Below, piece after piece: positions 30,501 through 45,500 of a stretch of 64,000 nucleotides of DNA. This DNA comes from Anarhynchus alexandrinus (Eukaryota > Chordata > Aves > Charadriiformes > Charadriidae), in contig VUYV01000073.1 of assembly GCA_008711295.1 (NCBI GenBank), forward strand, positions 2,115,040 through 2,179,039, read 5' to 3'. Below the pieces are notes generated by a model. That model worked only from the letters and a program-made list of their open reading frames with translations, had not been told where the DNA came from and searched no databases. Each line of letters opens with the position of its first letter. Position 1 is the stretch's first letter. A program made the translations under genes and the position numbers.

Positions 30501-33500
30501 AAGGTACAGTTTGAAGAGTATGTTTCCTTGTGTACATGAGCCCAGAAAGTTATCCTCCACCCACCACTGACACGGTTTTTCTATGCAATTTTACTGTCAG
30601 ACACAAACATCACAAGCTCAGAGGCTCTTGAAGAGACAGTTATGGTAATGGTGTTGCATCAGTTCTTTGTGCGACAGAACTGATGTATTATTTGAATGAA
30701 TGCAGCTATCAGGAAACAGCCACTTGCCAGGATAAAGCACATTTAAAAGTCTGTAGCTGCAACATTGCAATTGAAGGGTTTTCTATTAAGAAAATTGGCT
30801 TAGATGACTTTTCCATTTTAAACACTGACAGACAAACAAGTGTAGGCTCTCCTAAAGTCCTAAGCTCACAATAACACAAAAAATTAACTCAGTCCCTGTA
30901 CAAACTGTTAGACAAAGGAGGCAGGGGGAAAGCAGTAAAACAAACAAACAAAAAAGGCAGGCTACTTATTCAGAACAGATTCTAATTCTCACAGCGGATT
31001 AAAATTTAGGCCAACTGAAATGAATAATTTGGTTGATAATATCTAACACAATCATACTTTAAAAGACAAAACCCAGCTGATGTTCTCATTCACACACAGT
31101 AATCTCAGTGGTTTCAGCATAATTACTCAGGGCATAAGAGATATTAGAACCTGGTAGAGTTTCATGGAAAACGGTAGAAAGACAATACAAAACCAGCAGT
31201 TTATACTTGCAATTATACTTGCAAACAATCCTACAACTAGCTGCGAATAGGTAATATCTTCAGCTTTAAGTTCCAGAATAACTGATGACTGATATTCTCC
31301 ACGTGTACAATGGTATTAAAACAAAATGGGGAAAAAAAATAATCACCTTGCTAGCTGAAGAGATGACTCATACTCCTCTGTCTCCCACACTTGGTTTTCC
31401 AAACATGCACAGTGCAGCTCCCTGATCTGTTATGCAGAAGGTGAAGAAAGGATGAAGTGTTTTACAAACAAAGTAGTGTGGAACTCTTACAACAAGCTTT
31501 TCAAAGTAATATGTAATTCCTTTGGAGCTTGTTTTTCAGAAATGCAGAATGACTGCAAAAGAAATGAGAGCATTTACTATGTTACAGAACTAAGCTTGTA
31601 GTGTTGCTGGAGTCTATGTGTTGCTCTGCACCAGGTTTCAAAGAACTAACATTCCGACGAAGATAACTGCAGAGAACAGAGAGAAACTCTAATCAAAAGT
31701 CCCAGCTAAAACATCCGTTTATTCGCTAATACTGGGACAGTTCATGCTGATTTTGTAGTTCGGGACAGATTCTAGTAAGTGTGGAATACATTGAGAACCG
31801 ACAGACAAGTGCACGTGCACAGAATACATTGCTCTTCTAGTGGAAGAAGAAACTGCTTAGCATGAGAAGGTGGATTTAATGACATTAGAGCAATATAGCT
31901 ATTAAGAGCAATTATCACTGTTCCCTTACTATCATTTTATTCTGTACAGAAGGTTGCTAAACCTCAAACTCTTCATCTGAATTTGACTAGCAAGCTAATA
32001 GGTAGTAGAAGAGTATACATTGTTTGCAACGAATACAAATAATCCCAGATGTGGGATTTCATCAATGTGTGTATTCTTTTGCTGATCTGTGCATCTGCCA
32101 TCTCCTGGAAACTCCTTCCTGTTGACTGACAAGGTATCATCCACAGCACTAAAGAAACCACATGCTTTTTGCCCTCTGCCTATAGCAAGAAAACATCTGT
32201 CTCCATTTTAAGAAGTAGGGGGCAAAGCAGCAGAATAGTAAACAAAGAGAAAGAATAAATACTTATTCAGATGTCATACTTTGAAACAAAAAAGCCCATG
32301 TTTCACTAAAATGGAATAACAGTACGTCACCTGCTTGCCCAAAGGATACTTTGGAAGAGAAGATGTGAAAACATGAAGACATCTCAGAACTGAAACATAA
32401 TTTTCATGGTAAACGTGCAGGTCCTCCAGCAACTTCTGTATTATTTCCTACAGTGACAGAATAATTGTTTTATAAGTCATTCTGACATCCATTTATTTAA
32501 AACTCCCATAAGGTACTTAAATTGACTCTGAAGTTTTGACATTGTGGTGTGCTATGATTTAAATCACCAGTGTTAAATTAAGACCACTAAGCAAGAAAGC
32601 TGTATTTCAACAGTTCACTGGAATCACGTTACCTATTGTTAACTTTAATTTCTCCCTCCATCTCAATGGGGAATTATTATTGATTAGCATTATTATCTTA
32701 GCATTTTCAACTATATTTAGCCTTTAGACTTGGTATGTCATCTTGCAAAAATGAGTCTATACACTATACCTTTAATAGGGAAAGAGAAATGAAATAGCTT
32801 CTTTTACCCAAATCCTTACTATTTGCATTTTTGTATGACACTTGCATTTAAAAATGTATTTCTTATATTGTGGGTGGCTGCTGTTTTTATTAGTTAGGTA
32901 TATGTAAAAAGACCAGTTCACAGAAAAATAAATATACAGTTGCTGCTCCTATGTGCTCTTAATTTGACTTCCATCTATTCATAGATGGAGAACTGCAGAA
33001 AAAAAATATCTTGTATTAGGAAAAAGAAATTGTTAACTGCTGCCACTGGATTTACTGGACGGCATCTCATTATCACTGGCCTCCCATGGAAGCATATGTA
33101 ACACTTCTGGAAAACCACAGTCAAAATTTCTGGTAGCAGTATTAAAAGTACTTTGGGCTCATTACATTTAAGTTGTGAACCAGAAGATCTTCTCTCACTT
33201 GTCTTCAGTCAAAGATAAAGAGGAAAACCCCACAGGATTCTCTACATATTTTATTGCCATTTTACTGAACTCTGAGCAAACTACTCCAAATGGAAACAGA
33301 AAAATAAAACAAGCTACTGAAGCTCCCTAAAGTTAAACTGAAACAAAGGGTATAAAAGATTAAAAAAAAAAAAAAAGGCACAAAACCTTATCTGCAGGCA
33401 ATATAAGGAAGTACTGACACATGGAAAGATTAAGTATCATACCGCAAAGACTGAAAATAAGAAAGACACTTATTGCTGCAGAGAGCTTTCTGATGTTAAA

Positions 33501-36500
33501 AAAATTAGAGATTATTAAAGACATTTCTCCCCGTAGACTTTTTATCTATTAAAATTTAAGCGTCACCGATACAACAATTGTTTAAATGACTTCCAAGACC
33601 TTAGGGTAGACACTAAGGTTTGGAATTTGTATTTTAAAATTTTACACAAGTTTGTGTTTTAATTCTAAACAGGACCATGAAAAAAAATATCCTCACCACA
33701 AAAAAGCTGAGAAGAAAACAAGTTCTCTCTGATGTAGCAGCATTAATCTTATTCCCCAAACCCAGAGCATTATAGCATCTATATTTCCCTCATTTTGTTT
33801 CCCAGCTCAAGACTGATGTAGTTAATATACATAAATAGCAATGCAGTATCACTATATATTTTGCCAAATAACGGAGTGAAAAGGCATATTCTGTTTTAGA
33901 GGAGTTTGAAAACATCATTAGAAGACTATGCAGTGTTATTTCCATAAATATAGATCGTCACATTCACATAATTTCAAATGAAGTTTGCCATGAAAACTTT
34001 CAGAGTTGTAATTAGGATGTAACCTTGCTTTTAAAGTTGATTATTCTAAACAGGTGGAACTCTTCCCATAGTTACTAAAAAAAGTGGTAACAACATGGAA
34101 TATAAATTGCAGCCGACAAAGGGTATTGCAGGTTTAGGTGTTAAACTTTAACAGCAAGTTTACCTGGTCCTGAACATGAACAGTAAACTTATATGAAGTA
34201 GTACCATAGTGACTTTGAAAGTGTTTCCAAAGTTCAGAATGATATTGTAGATTAGTATGACATACAGAATAAACAGCAGTAGGGCCTTTTCTCCCCAAGT
34301 AGACTACACTGCCAGCTTGGCAATGCAGTAATAGTCCTACCCCTACTGTAGAGATTAGAACAAGTGTCTTCAATTAAAATTTATCAGAAGCATTATATGG
34401 ACATAAGCACAAGAATTCCAGCCTCTTTCCCAAACTTACAGGGTGAGGCTTGTGAAATAAGGGGTATATTATTAAACATATAAAGTTTAAAACATATAAC
34501 GTTTAAGCTGATGAGTATTCAGCTTTCAAAGTAGCAGCCCATTACATGGTCTTTAAACTTTAAAAAAGAAAGACTCAGCTGCTCATTCCCACTCCTTCCC
34601 TCCTGTTGTTTCAACAGAAGCATTTATGCACCTGCAGAGTGATCTGCATTGGGGAAATCATTCTGCAGAAACAACCCAGCAAAACAATTCCCATGTCTTG
34701 TCTTTTTTTTTTGGTCAGGTTACCTTAATTGGATTGTTTCTCTGATTACATTCATTGCACAGCCACACAAGCAGTTGTGCGGGCACATCTGCTGAGGCGT
34801 GAATAAACAGCAAGGGAACAGCAGTAGCTTAAGCTATTTTTGCCACTAAAGACTATGGACCATAAAATCATGTATACATCAAGTCTTGCCTTGACTAGTA
34901 TAATTGCATTGCACTTGCAAACTTACCTGCCACCAGCCTCTCTTCCAGCTATTACCATTGTTCTTCACACTTGGAAAGTCCTTACAGACCAGGAAACTCT
35001 GCTAGGACAAATTAATTGCTTTGTCTCTAGCAGTACCATTTGCCTGACAGGTTAGCTACACTTGAGATGAAGAATTAGGAGGAACCCTTTACCCTGGGCA
35101 ATGCTTCTACTGGGAGTGGTTCAACCGGTGAAAATCACCAAGAGATCTTTGTTGATGAATTCCTAAAGGGCTCACAATAATAGTGGCCTGACTTTAATCA
35201 CTTGACGAACCTTCAGACAAACATGTAACATAAATTAAAGTTTTAATCCTGTATGACATCTAGTGTGAATGTATGCCTTGGGACCCAGACTGCCCTACTG
35301 AGTTCGATCAGAAACTACACAGAGGGTATGGAGGATTAAGAGCTTATGAAATAACCTCCAAGATTACTTACTCATTATTCAAACACTTCACTGACTTTCC
35401 AAGAAAGTCAGTCTCAGTAAGCATTAAAAGACCAAGCCATAAATAAACCTTGTAACCTTCTATTTAAGCAGTTATATTTCTAGACATAGCTAAAAATTGA
35501 CGGAAGAAAAGTTGTGCAGCTTTGTATAAAGGTATACCTGGCAACCCTAGAGATTTGGAAGTTTGACCTGTTGATCCTAATTGTCCATTACTGGACATGA
35601 AGCACAGTATGTACTGTATGAAAAATGTTATATAGAACTATACATCTTAGTCTTGTATTTTATTATGCTCCACAAACTAATATATTGGGAAAGTTATTTT
35701 TGGTCTCCAAGGACATTCTTAAATTTTTACCTTTAAATAGCTGTCTGTTGTCAGCAGTGCAATCTGTTTTTCTGATTCTTGACTTTCCACATACCTGATA
35801 GCAAGAAAACACAAGAACCTAAAAATTATAATGTAAAGTATGATTGAAGATTATAGGGTTAAAAAATTCAAAAAGTTTCTGCTGCTGTAAGGACTCCTTT
35901 GGAAAGATTCAAAAAGGGACAGTCAAATCCAGCAAAATGAAAGGCCACTTCAAAACCCTAGAGATTATGTTCCAAGTAAGCTTAACAAATTCAAAAATGA
36001 TTTATGGTTATTTATCATAATACCTTGTTTCTGTATTAAGAACAAGAGAAAAAAGAAGTTCAAGTGATTATACATCACAGAGGCTGTATTCTCTAGACCA
36101 GAAGATTAAGGATTCCTGAAATTATTTAGAACTGTGCTCTCCTTGTAATTGATTTACCTTTGCTATAGAAACAGTTTTCACAGAGCTACATTTACAGATT
36201 CCTTTTATATTTTAAAGCTGACTAAATACAAGATTGTCCAAAAATTTATTTCCCCTTTTACCTTCTAAAAGAGGGCAGTCTTCGAATGTTTTCACACTGA
36301 TTGTGTGACAAAGAATTTACTCTCTTCTTAGCATCTACCAGTTGGCAACACAGTATGCTAAGAGGCTGGGAATAGAAGTGCTCCACAATGCAGAGCTGAA
36401 AAACAAAGCAAGAACCAGTGATGTTAAAATTCATCCTCCCTGCTATATCTACCTTTTAATGCTTTGTTACTACTACAGTGCATACACTACAATGGTAGTA

Positions 36501-39500
36501 ATGCTATTCCTTTTAAAAAAAGAAGTTCATTACAGTTCATAAATATTCCATAAGTCACTACAGGGCACTGATTATTCAGTTTTAAATACAGTCACATAAT
36601 TATCTTTTTTGCTGTACGCACTATTTATATTCAGTACCTTATCCTTCCCCCCTCTTATACAATAACTATAGCTTGTCAAATATTTTCTATTCACTTATGT
36701 GAATTACTGCATTCTTTAGGTTACATATTCAGCTCCAATGCTCACAAATAACAAAGAGTATATTTGAAGAGATGAAAAGCAACTACAGTACAGAAAGCAA
36801 GCTCATCACATGTCCTAATTTCAATTTCTGCTTCATCTACACAAAAATACACTGCTAAGCTCTTACTATGCATACGTAAAAACATGCTTTATCACTGATT
36901 TCGGCTGCACTAAATGTTTGTAGCATTAGGCCCTTGCAGAATAGTAGCATATACTCATCATGTCCATTCTTAAAAAAATAAAACAAAAACCCAAACAGAC
37001 TACTTCACTAAAAACTTTTAAAACATAAAAAACCATCAGTGAAAAAGACACTTCCTGTCAGAAAAGTTAACATCCCTCCTAGACATAATGAGATGATGGT
37101 GATCCCTTGTACCTATCACTTAGGAAATCCAATACAAAATTGCTTCATCTTCAAATACTTCTAACGCTCAAGGACACAGCAATACGCTGTCAGGGCCAGG
37201 ACTTGTATTTTCATATCAGGGCAACAGGGAATCATTAAATCCTGGTGATTCCTTCAAATACGAGGAGTTGAAACCTGTGAAAGCCCACATGGGTCTGTCT
37301 GCAGGAAGAGGTACTACTGCCAGGATACTTCTCCTGGCCACGTGTAATCATTGAATCTTAGCTATCGAAGAATCTGAGACACTCTAAAGGTATACGATAC
37401 TAAAAGGGCATGCTTTATTAACAGGTTCATTCACAGAACCAGGCAAGAAAGAAATAATTTCACAACCCTGCATTAAAACAGGTTACAGGGACTGCAAATT
37501 CTTCAGAGAACTCTTGTCCAGAATCCACAAAAGCCACAAGGAGACTCAGACACAGAAATACATCTAGACAAGAAGATCTATATAAGCCAATAAAAATATA
37601 ATTATCATGCCTTGTATAGACTATTTTTGGCAACCTTTAAGCCTTCCACTTTGTCTCCTGAGAGGGTAAATGTAACTCCCGCATTGCTGCACAGCTGCTT
37701 GGAGCACAAGCACCACCTACTCTGAAGTACAAAGTAAGTGACCCTATAGCTCCTGTTTCCCTGAAAAAGTAAGAAGTGTGCATCCAGAACCTGTGCCAGA
37801 AGAGTCCAAGCAGGGAAGAGACACTGCTGCATGAAAACCAGAGTACAAGGACCCGGTACAGAGGATCAGAGCTTGAGAGTCCTGCCAAGGGTTTTAAAAG
37901 CTACAAGTTAATCTGTAGCAAAATATAGGTTTTTCTACCCACTAAGGCAGGTTAGCCTTTTAAATTTAACCTCTAAATACAGTTTTTTGTGTCAGAGTAT
38001 GCTTTTACATGCTTCTTCATACCTGTCCTGCAAGTTTTCCCTTAAAACCTTAGCAGTTAAGGTTCTAACTTTAAAACACCCACCTGTTCACAGATCCAAA
38101 CTGTTTCCAAAGGACATTTTTCATCCAATTCAGTGACAGCAAGATAAGGACCTAAGAAATCTTTCAGTGCCTAGTAATTACCCTTTGTTTTCACAACCAC
38201 AATTTGAGTTCTTGTTACCACTGCCTACCTGAAATCCTTTGATAAAATTCTGAACAGAAAAATCTTGGTACAAGAATATGTTGATGAGAACTTGCAGAAC
38301 TTTTTCACCCAGTTTAAAGGGAAACTGAGCTGTCAGAAGCAGCTAAGGGAGACAAAAAGGAAAAGTAGCCATAGCAGAAATTCTTTCCTGAATTCAACTC
38401 AGCAAAATTTATACATGCTATTTGATACAGCATATGTTAGCATTCAGCTAAATGAGATACTAAATATACTACCAAAAATATTTTTACTAGAACATCCACG
38501 CAAAGACTTTCAGTTTATTATTTCACCACATTTTTGTAAGTACTTTTCAGTAATATGCAACGTTTGAAGTTAGTCTTGCTTAACATTATTTTTGTATTTA
38601 TTCTTAAAATTACAAACAACAGAACAGAGATTGCTGTAACAAGCAGGGATACCACTACTTTCAGCATTTCTGGAAATTCTCCACAAATTGGCGTACCAAG
38701 AATCTCACAGGCACAGCGTCTATATGGCTTGACCATTTCGATAACTGCTAATTTTTGAGTCAGCAAAAGTCAGGCTGAACTGAGTTTTTCCTATGTTTAA
38801 AGCTATCTTTTTCTGGAATAAAGTAAAACTCAAATCAAAGCACTACTTTAATGAAGAGGTGGGAATGTCAAAGTGTAATCGCCCAAGTATGTATGCACAG
38901 ATGTCAGTGCAAATGAAAGATGAAAGCAGCTGTGTGAGTGTGTCTCAGTGTCAGAAGGAAGCTCTCTGTATTAAACTGCTCTGCAGCTATGAGTAGAAAT
39001 ATCCCAAATCCACAGCTTTCAGGAACAGATTCCATTTCAAAAGCTTCAGACCAACCTACTTTTAAAGGCCACACACGTACACTGTGCTTGAATACACACA
39101 CACTCCTCCTGTTTAGAAAGGCAATTACCTTGTCAATTATAGTAGACAGGTGCTCCTTAGAGGAAAGGGACTGGAAAAGCTCTATGCACAGCAGAGAGGA
39201 AACAGAGTGAGGAAGTAAGCTGTGGATAATCATTGGAGATGTAGCGATTCCAAAAATCAGTACTAGAGGTAATTCATGGATATGCTGACTGGATCATGGG
39301 GGAAGGGAGAAAAAAAACATAATAGTTACATTACAGAAAATCATGAAACAAATGCATTATGTTCCTAGTACAACACTGAGCTTAGATGCAGAAAGGGGTA
39401 AATTAAAAGATTCGTTGCCAGCAAATCAGAAGAGTTTTGATGTGGAGTAGAACAAAAGAGAAAGCAAGCTATTTAAAGCCCTGAAGTAGAAAAGCGAATT

Positions 39501-42500
39501 AAATTATATTTTAGGATTAAAATTTCAGAAAGTGGCATAAAAAGCATCTTTTCAGTTAGAGTATTATACTGGTTCTGTCTTCCCAAAGAGTTATATTCAG
39601 AGAACTGAATCTTATAAAAACTTTTTTTTCCAAAGAAATAGAGAAAAAAATAAGAAGAGACATTAAACAGCTAACAGTCTCAAGAAAATTTACAAGTTTT
39701 ACACCATTTAATAAATTCAAAATAAATATGAAACCCCTCTAATGTTCTATGTTCCCATTATACATAGAAAAGAATTCCAACTTCTCCAGATTCAATCTTC
39801 CTCTTCAGATAATTTGTTAGTATATGCTTTGAGAACTGATATACAGGACTGAATGCTGTATTCCTTGTGAGCAGCACACAAATTACAAAGAAATACAGTG
39901 CTTTTAGTGTTATTTCATCATTATTTTCCTTTTTTTTTTTTTAGTTTCAAGGAGATACAAATTCTGCTGTCTTAAATATCTCTAGGTTAAAATTGACAAT
40001 TTATTCCTTTCCTCTGTTTTTACCACAGCAACTTTTTGACCTTTGTGTTTTAATTGCTATCCCACAATTATTTCATTTCTCTAACTCCCCAAAAGTCATT
40101 GCTTGAGACTTAAACATATAAACAATAAACTTCATATATTACTGTCCACTGTTGATAACCTAAAAGAATATCAGAGAGAAAGTAAATCTTGTGATTAACA
40201 AATCAGAACCACCTCTCACATTTACCCACTTCACCCTTATTATTAAACATGCTTAAGACTGAAATGGAGAAAATAAACCTAATCTCTACAATTATCCCAA
40301 AGATTTTTTTCGAAGTATTACGCAACCCTGCCGAGCTTCTATTTTACCCATCTTCTACTTTACTCAAATCAAGACTATCTTTAGTTATAAGATCATTTGA
40401 ATCCTCTAAAGCTTTTTTTCTGAGGAGACACCCAGTCTATGAAAAAAGTGTGTTTGCAAATAGTATATAGACTGATAGACCTGAATTGCACTTCGTCTAC
40501 TTTCCACATGCTCATAATTAGGTATTTACGCTTGCCACAAAAAGCGAAATAAAACACAACACTTAAACAATTAAAACCTCATTTTCCCCTACCTTACTGC
40601 CTAATTATTTCCAGATAATAGTGCATTTCTGATTTTACTTTTTTGAAATGTTCCCCAGAGAACCCATCTGTCTGATCTGAAGTAGAAAAATATTTTTATT
40701 GTGGGTCTCTCAGCAAGTGAAATTGCCTGGCCTTGTTTAGAGGGAATGTCAGGTATGCATGTTGCAGCTGAATTAATTGTACACTGCAGCCCCAGTTCTG
40801 CTGCAACTGTAGTTTCAACCTAAGGACTAAGTGTAAGATGCTCTTTTTGGAGAACAGCATGGGCTCTTGATTAGAATGCACTAGATGATACTAAGGAAGA
40901 CAGGTTAAGGAAGGACAGAAGCACAGGAGCACCTGCAGTAGTCAGCTACTCATTGCAGATCCTGTCCAACACAGAAATTCTCTGGGTAAGTTTTATATAG
41001 CCCTATTAGTAAGCTAGTGACCTTTAGGCAGCATTACATCAGTTGTCATACAAAAAATATACTCTGAAAACAATTTTGAAAGTCTACAGAAGAAAGATCT
41101 AGGCATCTTAAAAAACTAGCTTCATAATCAAACTCTGTAACAACTAGTACCAATAAATCCTCCCATGTAAAGAATTAAATCAGCCAGCCAGTATCTCAAC
41201 CCAGCCCTTAGGTACTCTGGCTCAGAGTCCCAAGTTAGCTTTAGGATAATTTATCCCCAAAACCTAGCAAACAGGTTTTTGCTCAATCACTCCTGCAAAG
41301 AAGCAACATTAATATTTGATTCCAACTCTCCCAGGTCTCATTGCTACACTTAAACAGCTGCAAATAGAAAATGGAGTGGAAGAACTAAACTTCAGGTCAC
41401 TTTACCTGCTGATGACTATGAAGTCTTGAAGTACCTTTGTGGTGAAACTTTCCATGTCTTTGAGTATAACTACAACTGGAGGAGATTGCCAGTGTCTAGA
41501 AGAGGAAGTTCTTTTTTTTCTCGGAGTTTCAGAATCTGTTTTCTTTAAAGCCATTTGTTATGCATTATTAAACAAAAGACAGGAAAATAAAAAGATTGAA
41601 TCACATCTACGATATCACACTGCTCCAAAGAGACATGACTGACTTTTTGCTAGAGTTTTATTTATTATTAGCATCTAGAATTGGAATTTTTCTTCCTTCC
41701 ATTTGGCACAGCAGGAAGTACAAAGAATAAAAACCCACATTCCAACAAAGACAGAAATAGCTCTGTGGGACAGAACTGGTGAAATTCTGTTCGGATTGAG
41801 GGAGAAGATTCGAGTTGTGTACATGGATGTTGCCCATTTCCTGTATCTTTACCCAATAATAAAAAAATGCATGTACTCATTAAACTTATTTAACACACTG
41901 CTCTGATGAAGTCATCATAAAATTAGTTCTAACTCTTATTCATGACAGAAACAAAACTTAAGATTTCATTAGCTTTATCAAATACAAAGATACAAAAACA
42001 ACTTTAAAGTTATTCTCTTGCTGCTTCTCAATGTAGTGTGGGCTGCAGATGAAATAATGGCACACTAGCACTAATATGGTGCTTTTCCACTGGGTGGCTG
42101 TTCTTTCTTAAAGTTTTGTTTTAATTAACAAAACATCTCAGCACTTGTGGGAAAAAAGCATGTAGCATTAAGTTGATACTGCATTTAAGCTTCTAGTTCC
42201 CAATTAAACATATGATAAAATAGTACTTTTTGCTTGTTTTTCAGAATTCTGACATTCATTCCTCATCAGAAACTAACGCCACATTTTTCATGTATGTTAC
42301 AGATTTATATTCAAATCACCTCAATCTCAGTTATTTCTCAGTATTAAATGAAAAGCTAACCTTTGGCATCTTTTCACTACGGCATAGAAATTCAAGTTAT
42401 TCAATCTCTTTTTTAAAAGCATCTAAAGGTCAGGCATTTTCATAAACTGATGATAAAAAAAAAAATTATACCTTTGTTACACTCTCATACCAGTTGATAA

Positions 42501-45500
42501 GAGAAGACATTGAACAACGTATTCTGCTCTGGGAAACCTGCATACAGTCCTCATCTTCCAATGAGTCCACATCTATACAGCAGTTCATCAGCTGCCCCAA
42601 CAGCTTCTGCATCAGATTTTTTATGCCTTCACAACACATTTTTTGACACACAGTAAAGACATTTGGTTATTGGGAAACCCTTCTCAAACTCATACTCTAA
42701 AAAATTACCTGAAGTTATCATTTATTATTTTGCACTTTTCTAATTATTCTCCTTCTCTCTCCAGAATGCACACCTCATGCTCCAGAAAGCTTGAAAGTAT
42801 TCACAATATGCATGTTGTTAATGTAATAAAAATTATCCTATTAATTTGCCTAGATAGCAACAATTCAGGGTAAGAGGTTGGCCCTGCACCTCTCCTGAAC
42901 TCCAGCCACATGCTATTACTGTGACCTAAAAAAATAAGGCAGACATTCCATAGATCTGGGGATGCTGCCATAAGTGATTTTAATCTTTTTACTTAAAAAA
43001 ATAAAAAAGGAGCAAGGAGAGTGGGACAAAATATTATTCTACCCTTCCCTCACCATAATAACATGACTGTAAGCATATAAAGAGTGAAATGCATACAAAC
43101 ACTGTCCAATTAAACACAAGGAAAGCCAATCTACAATATCAATATGCAATACACTAAGCAGCATGCTCTTGACATTTATGCTAAAACTAAGTAGTATTTC
43201 AGTGATGTTAATTGTTTTAAACAGAATTGGATACCTCTTAAAATACAGTGGGCATTACTGCTGTGTTAACATGGGATTGAACAAATCTTTAGAAAGTCTT
43301 CAAGATTCCTCCATCCCATTTTTCTTACATTTTGGGGCAAAAGCTAGAATTTCTAGTTAACTGACAGCTTATTCGGATGAAGAAGCAAAATTATTGCAGT
43401 ATTTACCTGGGCAATCTTTGGCTTCCAGCAAAGCTATATAAGGAGTAATGTTATTCTGAAGGACTTCTGAGAGACTTCTAAAAGTCAAGTCATGATCTGT
43501 AACATTTACACCTAGAAAAAAGAAAACTTTTTAAGGGCATTTTTGCTGTGATTTATGACCATCATAATTGAATAATAAAATTAACAGCAGACAAAAAACA
43601 TAAGATACCTCAAATATTCAAGGAAGGAATGAATAGCGTCACATCATCTATGAGGAAAGATGAAAAACTAGCACAAGATCAGACATACATGTTAATGCTA
43701 GCTGATTAAAAGGAGCAGAGAATCACTGCAAAGACTCGTCATTTAGTTTGGTTTTTGTTTGGTTTTTTTTTGTTTGTTTGGGGTTTTTTTTGAAAGAAAG
43801 ATTTCTCAAGGGTGCAAATCTGCAAAGAGTAGGATTGGTTTTCTAACTTCCCTGCCCCTCATACCCTCAGAAGCCAGCCACAGTTATCTAAGGCCTGCAG
43901 ACAAGAAGATGAAATTCACCTTCAGCTATTTTCTTCACCCTCTGCTCCTTTTCCAAGATAATGACACTGCTTTCCTACACATAAAGACACACTGCAAGAG
44001 CATATATCAGAAATTCAGAAGCTGTGTAATTTCACGGTTAGTCATAGAAACCACTGAGCATGTTGGTGGCAGAAACAGGGACAGAATCAAAGCATCTCCA
44101 GTGCATCAGGAAAAAAAAAACTGAAATCATTACCAGCTGCTTAAGACAGACCTTTAGGGGAGGTGTTACCTTACTGCACTATTATGCAGGGGGAAGGAGG
44201 GAAAGGAGGGGAAGAAGGTCTTATCCTGCTTCCTTCTCCCAGCCCAATCTCTTCTGTTAACATTTCTGAAGCTGATACTGCTCACAGTAATTGCTGGAAG
44301 TCAGCAATATATTTTTCTTTAATCTCTGTGTCAGTTTTAAGCAGATGTACGTAACAAATTATATCTTTAAAAAATTACCCAAGACAAGAGCTGCAGTAGG
44401 GATTTCTCTGGATTTCATCCGACAAGTCCATTCTGTTGTCTTCTCTTGGAACTCAGAATGAGACCGTCTCAAAAAACTTACTAAGTTATCAAATAACTGC
44501 TTATTCAAGTCTTCCTGTATTTGCTGGAAACAAACACAGAGAGATTTTATTTATAAAAATGTGGAAACACCAGAATATCTTCCCTTTCCTGCATAATTTT
44601 TAATCCTTAAAATGCCAGGGTTTTAAGTAACACTATGTTTTCCTGTGAACTATAAACATGCAAATTTATTCACTGTGTGGCCAATACAGACATTTCCCAT
44701 CTTGGAACTTCTGGTCAAATGCCTCAACAATAACTTGGAAAGCAAATGAGCTTATCTGTGTTGTCACACTACAGGGCTTTAGACAAGAAGAAAAAAACCC
44801 ACCATACTGATAAAGCATAAGTGACATAGGAGGAATAAAACAATATAATTAGTTTCTGGAAGAATGTTCATGAAAATTCCTATTATTTCCTTTTGGCTTT
44901 CAAACCACCTGTAAATATTTTTCTGAGAAATCTGTATGAGAGCAAACATTCATCTCCTCCAAATCTAAATCAGGATGAAAGAAAAATAAATGAAGGAACA
45001 CATTAAATATGTTTTCTAGGAAAAAATATTAAACCACGACTGCCACATTTGCTACACACTCTTTTGCCCTTCAGGATGATTTTCATGCAAGAATATGTAT
45101 AGGCAGGAATATATGGAAAGGTGAGAGAAAGCAGGGGAAGATAAAACTTTTAAAAGGCAGATATATCATGGCAGCATTTTGTATTTCTTTTATTATGTAT
45201 GTGCCTTTGACAATCTGTCTCTAATCCAAGATATGCCTGCTGCTAGAACAGAAAAAAACCACCCTGTACTCTGAAGCTCAGGATATCAATATATACTCTA
45301 GAACACAGATGTTAGAAACAAGATTAAACCCCTGCCCCCAATAAAATCATCATCAAGATTTATTAGCAACAAGAAGCGACACACACAGCAGTGAACTTGA
45401 TTTTAAATGAAGTGGTAAAGGCCATCTCTAGCAGCATTGATGAGGCAGCTATCAAAGGAGTTTAGGTCACATCTCCAGGAGATTGCATATGATGCCTGCT

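Larger units (their letters stand above)
36396..41405 (-). other. ORC3: ORC3 introns 7-9
   Basis: Introns of about 1.8 kb (36396-38228), 0.8 kb (38343-39128) and 2.1 kb (39289-41405). They are AT-rich unique sequence. Short minus-strand open frames near 37.6-37.9 kb were examined and do not resemble ORC3 or another family. Confidence 0.7.

Noticed and set aside
35290..35330. Possible tRNA T-loop word GTTCGATC
   Set aside because: No matching acceptor stem, D arm or anticodon arm surrounds it, so it is a chance match.
37605..37888. Minus-strand open frames near 37.6-37.9 kb as an extra ORC3 exon
   Set aside because: Exons 9 and 10 already join in phase (38229 to 36395) to give continuous ORC3 sequence. 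The translation here has no family similarity.
38904..39233. 109-codon minus-strand open frame taken as a separate gene
   Set aside because: Its first part is ORC3 exon 8; after the donor at 39128 it runs into intron 8 sequence.
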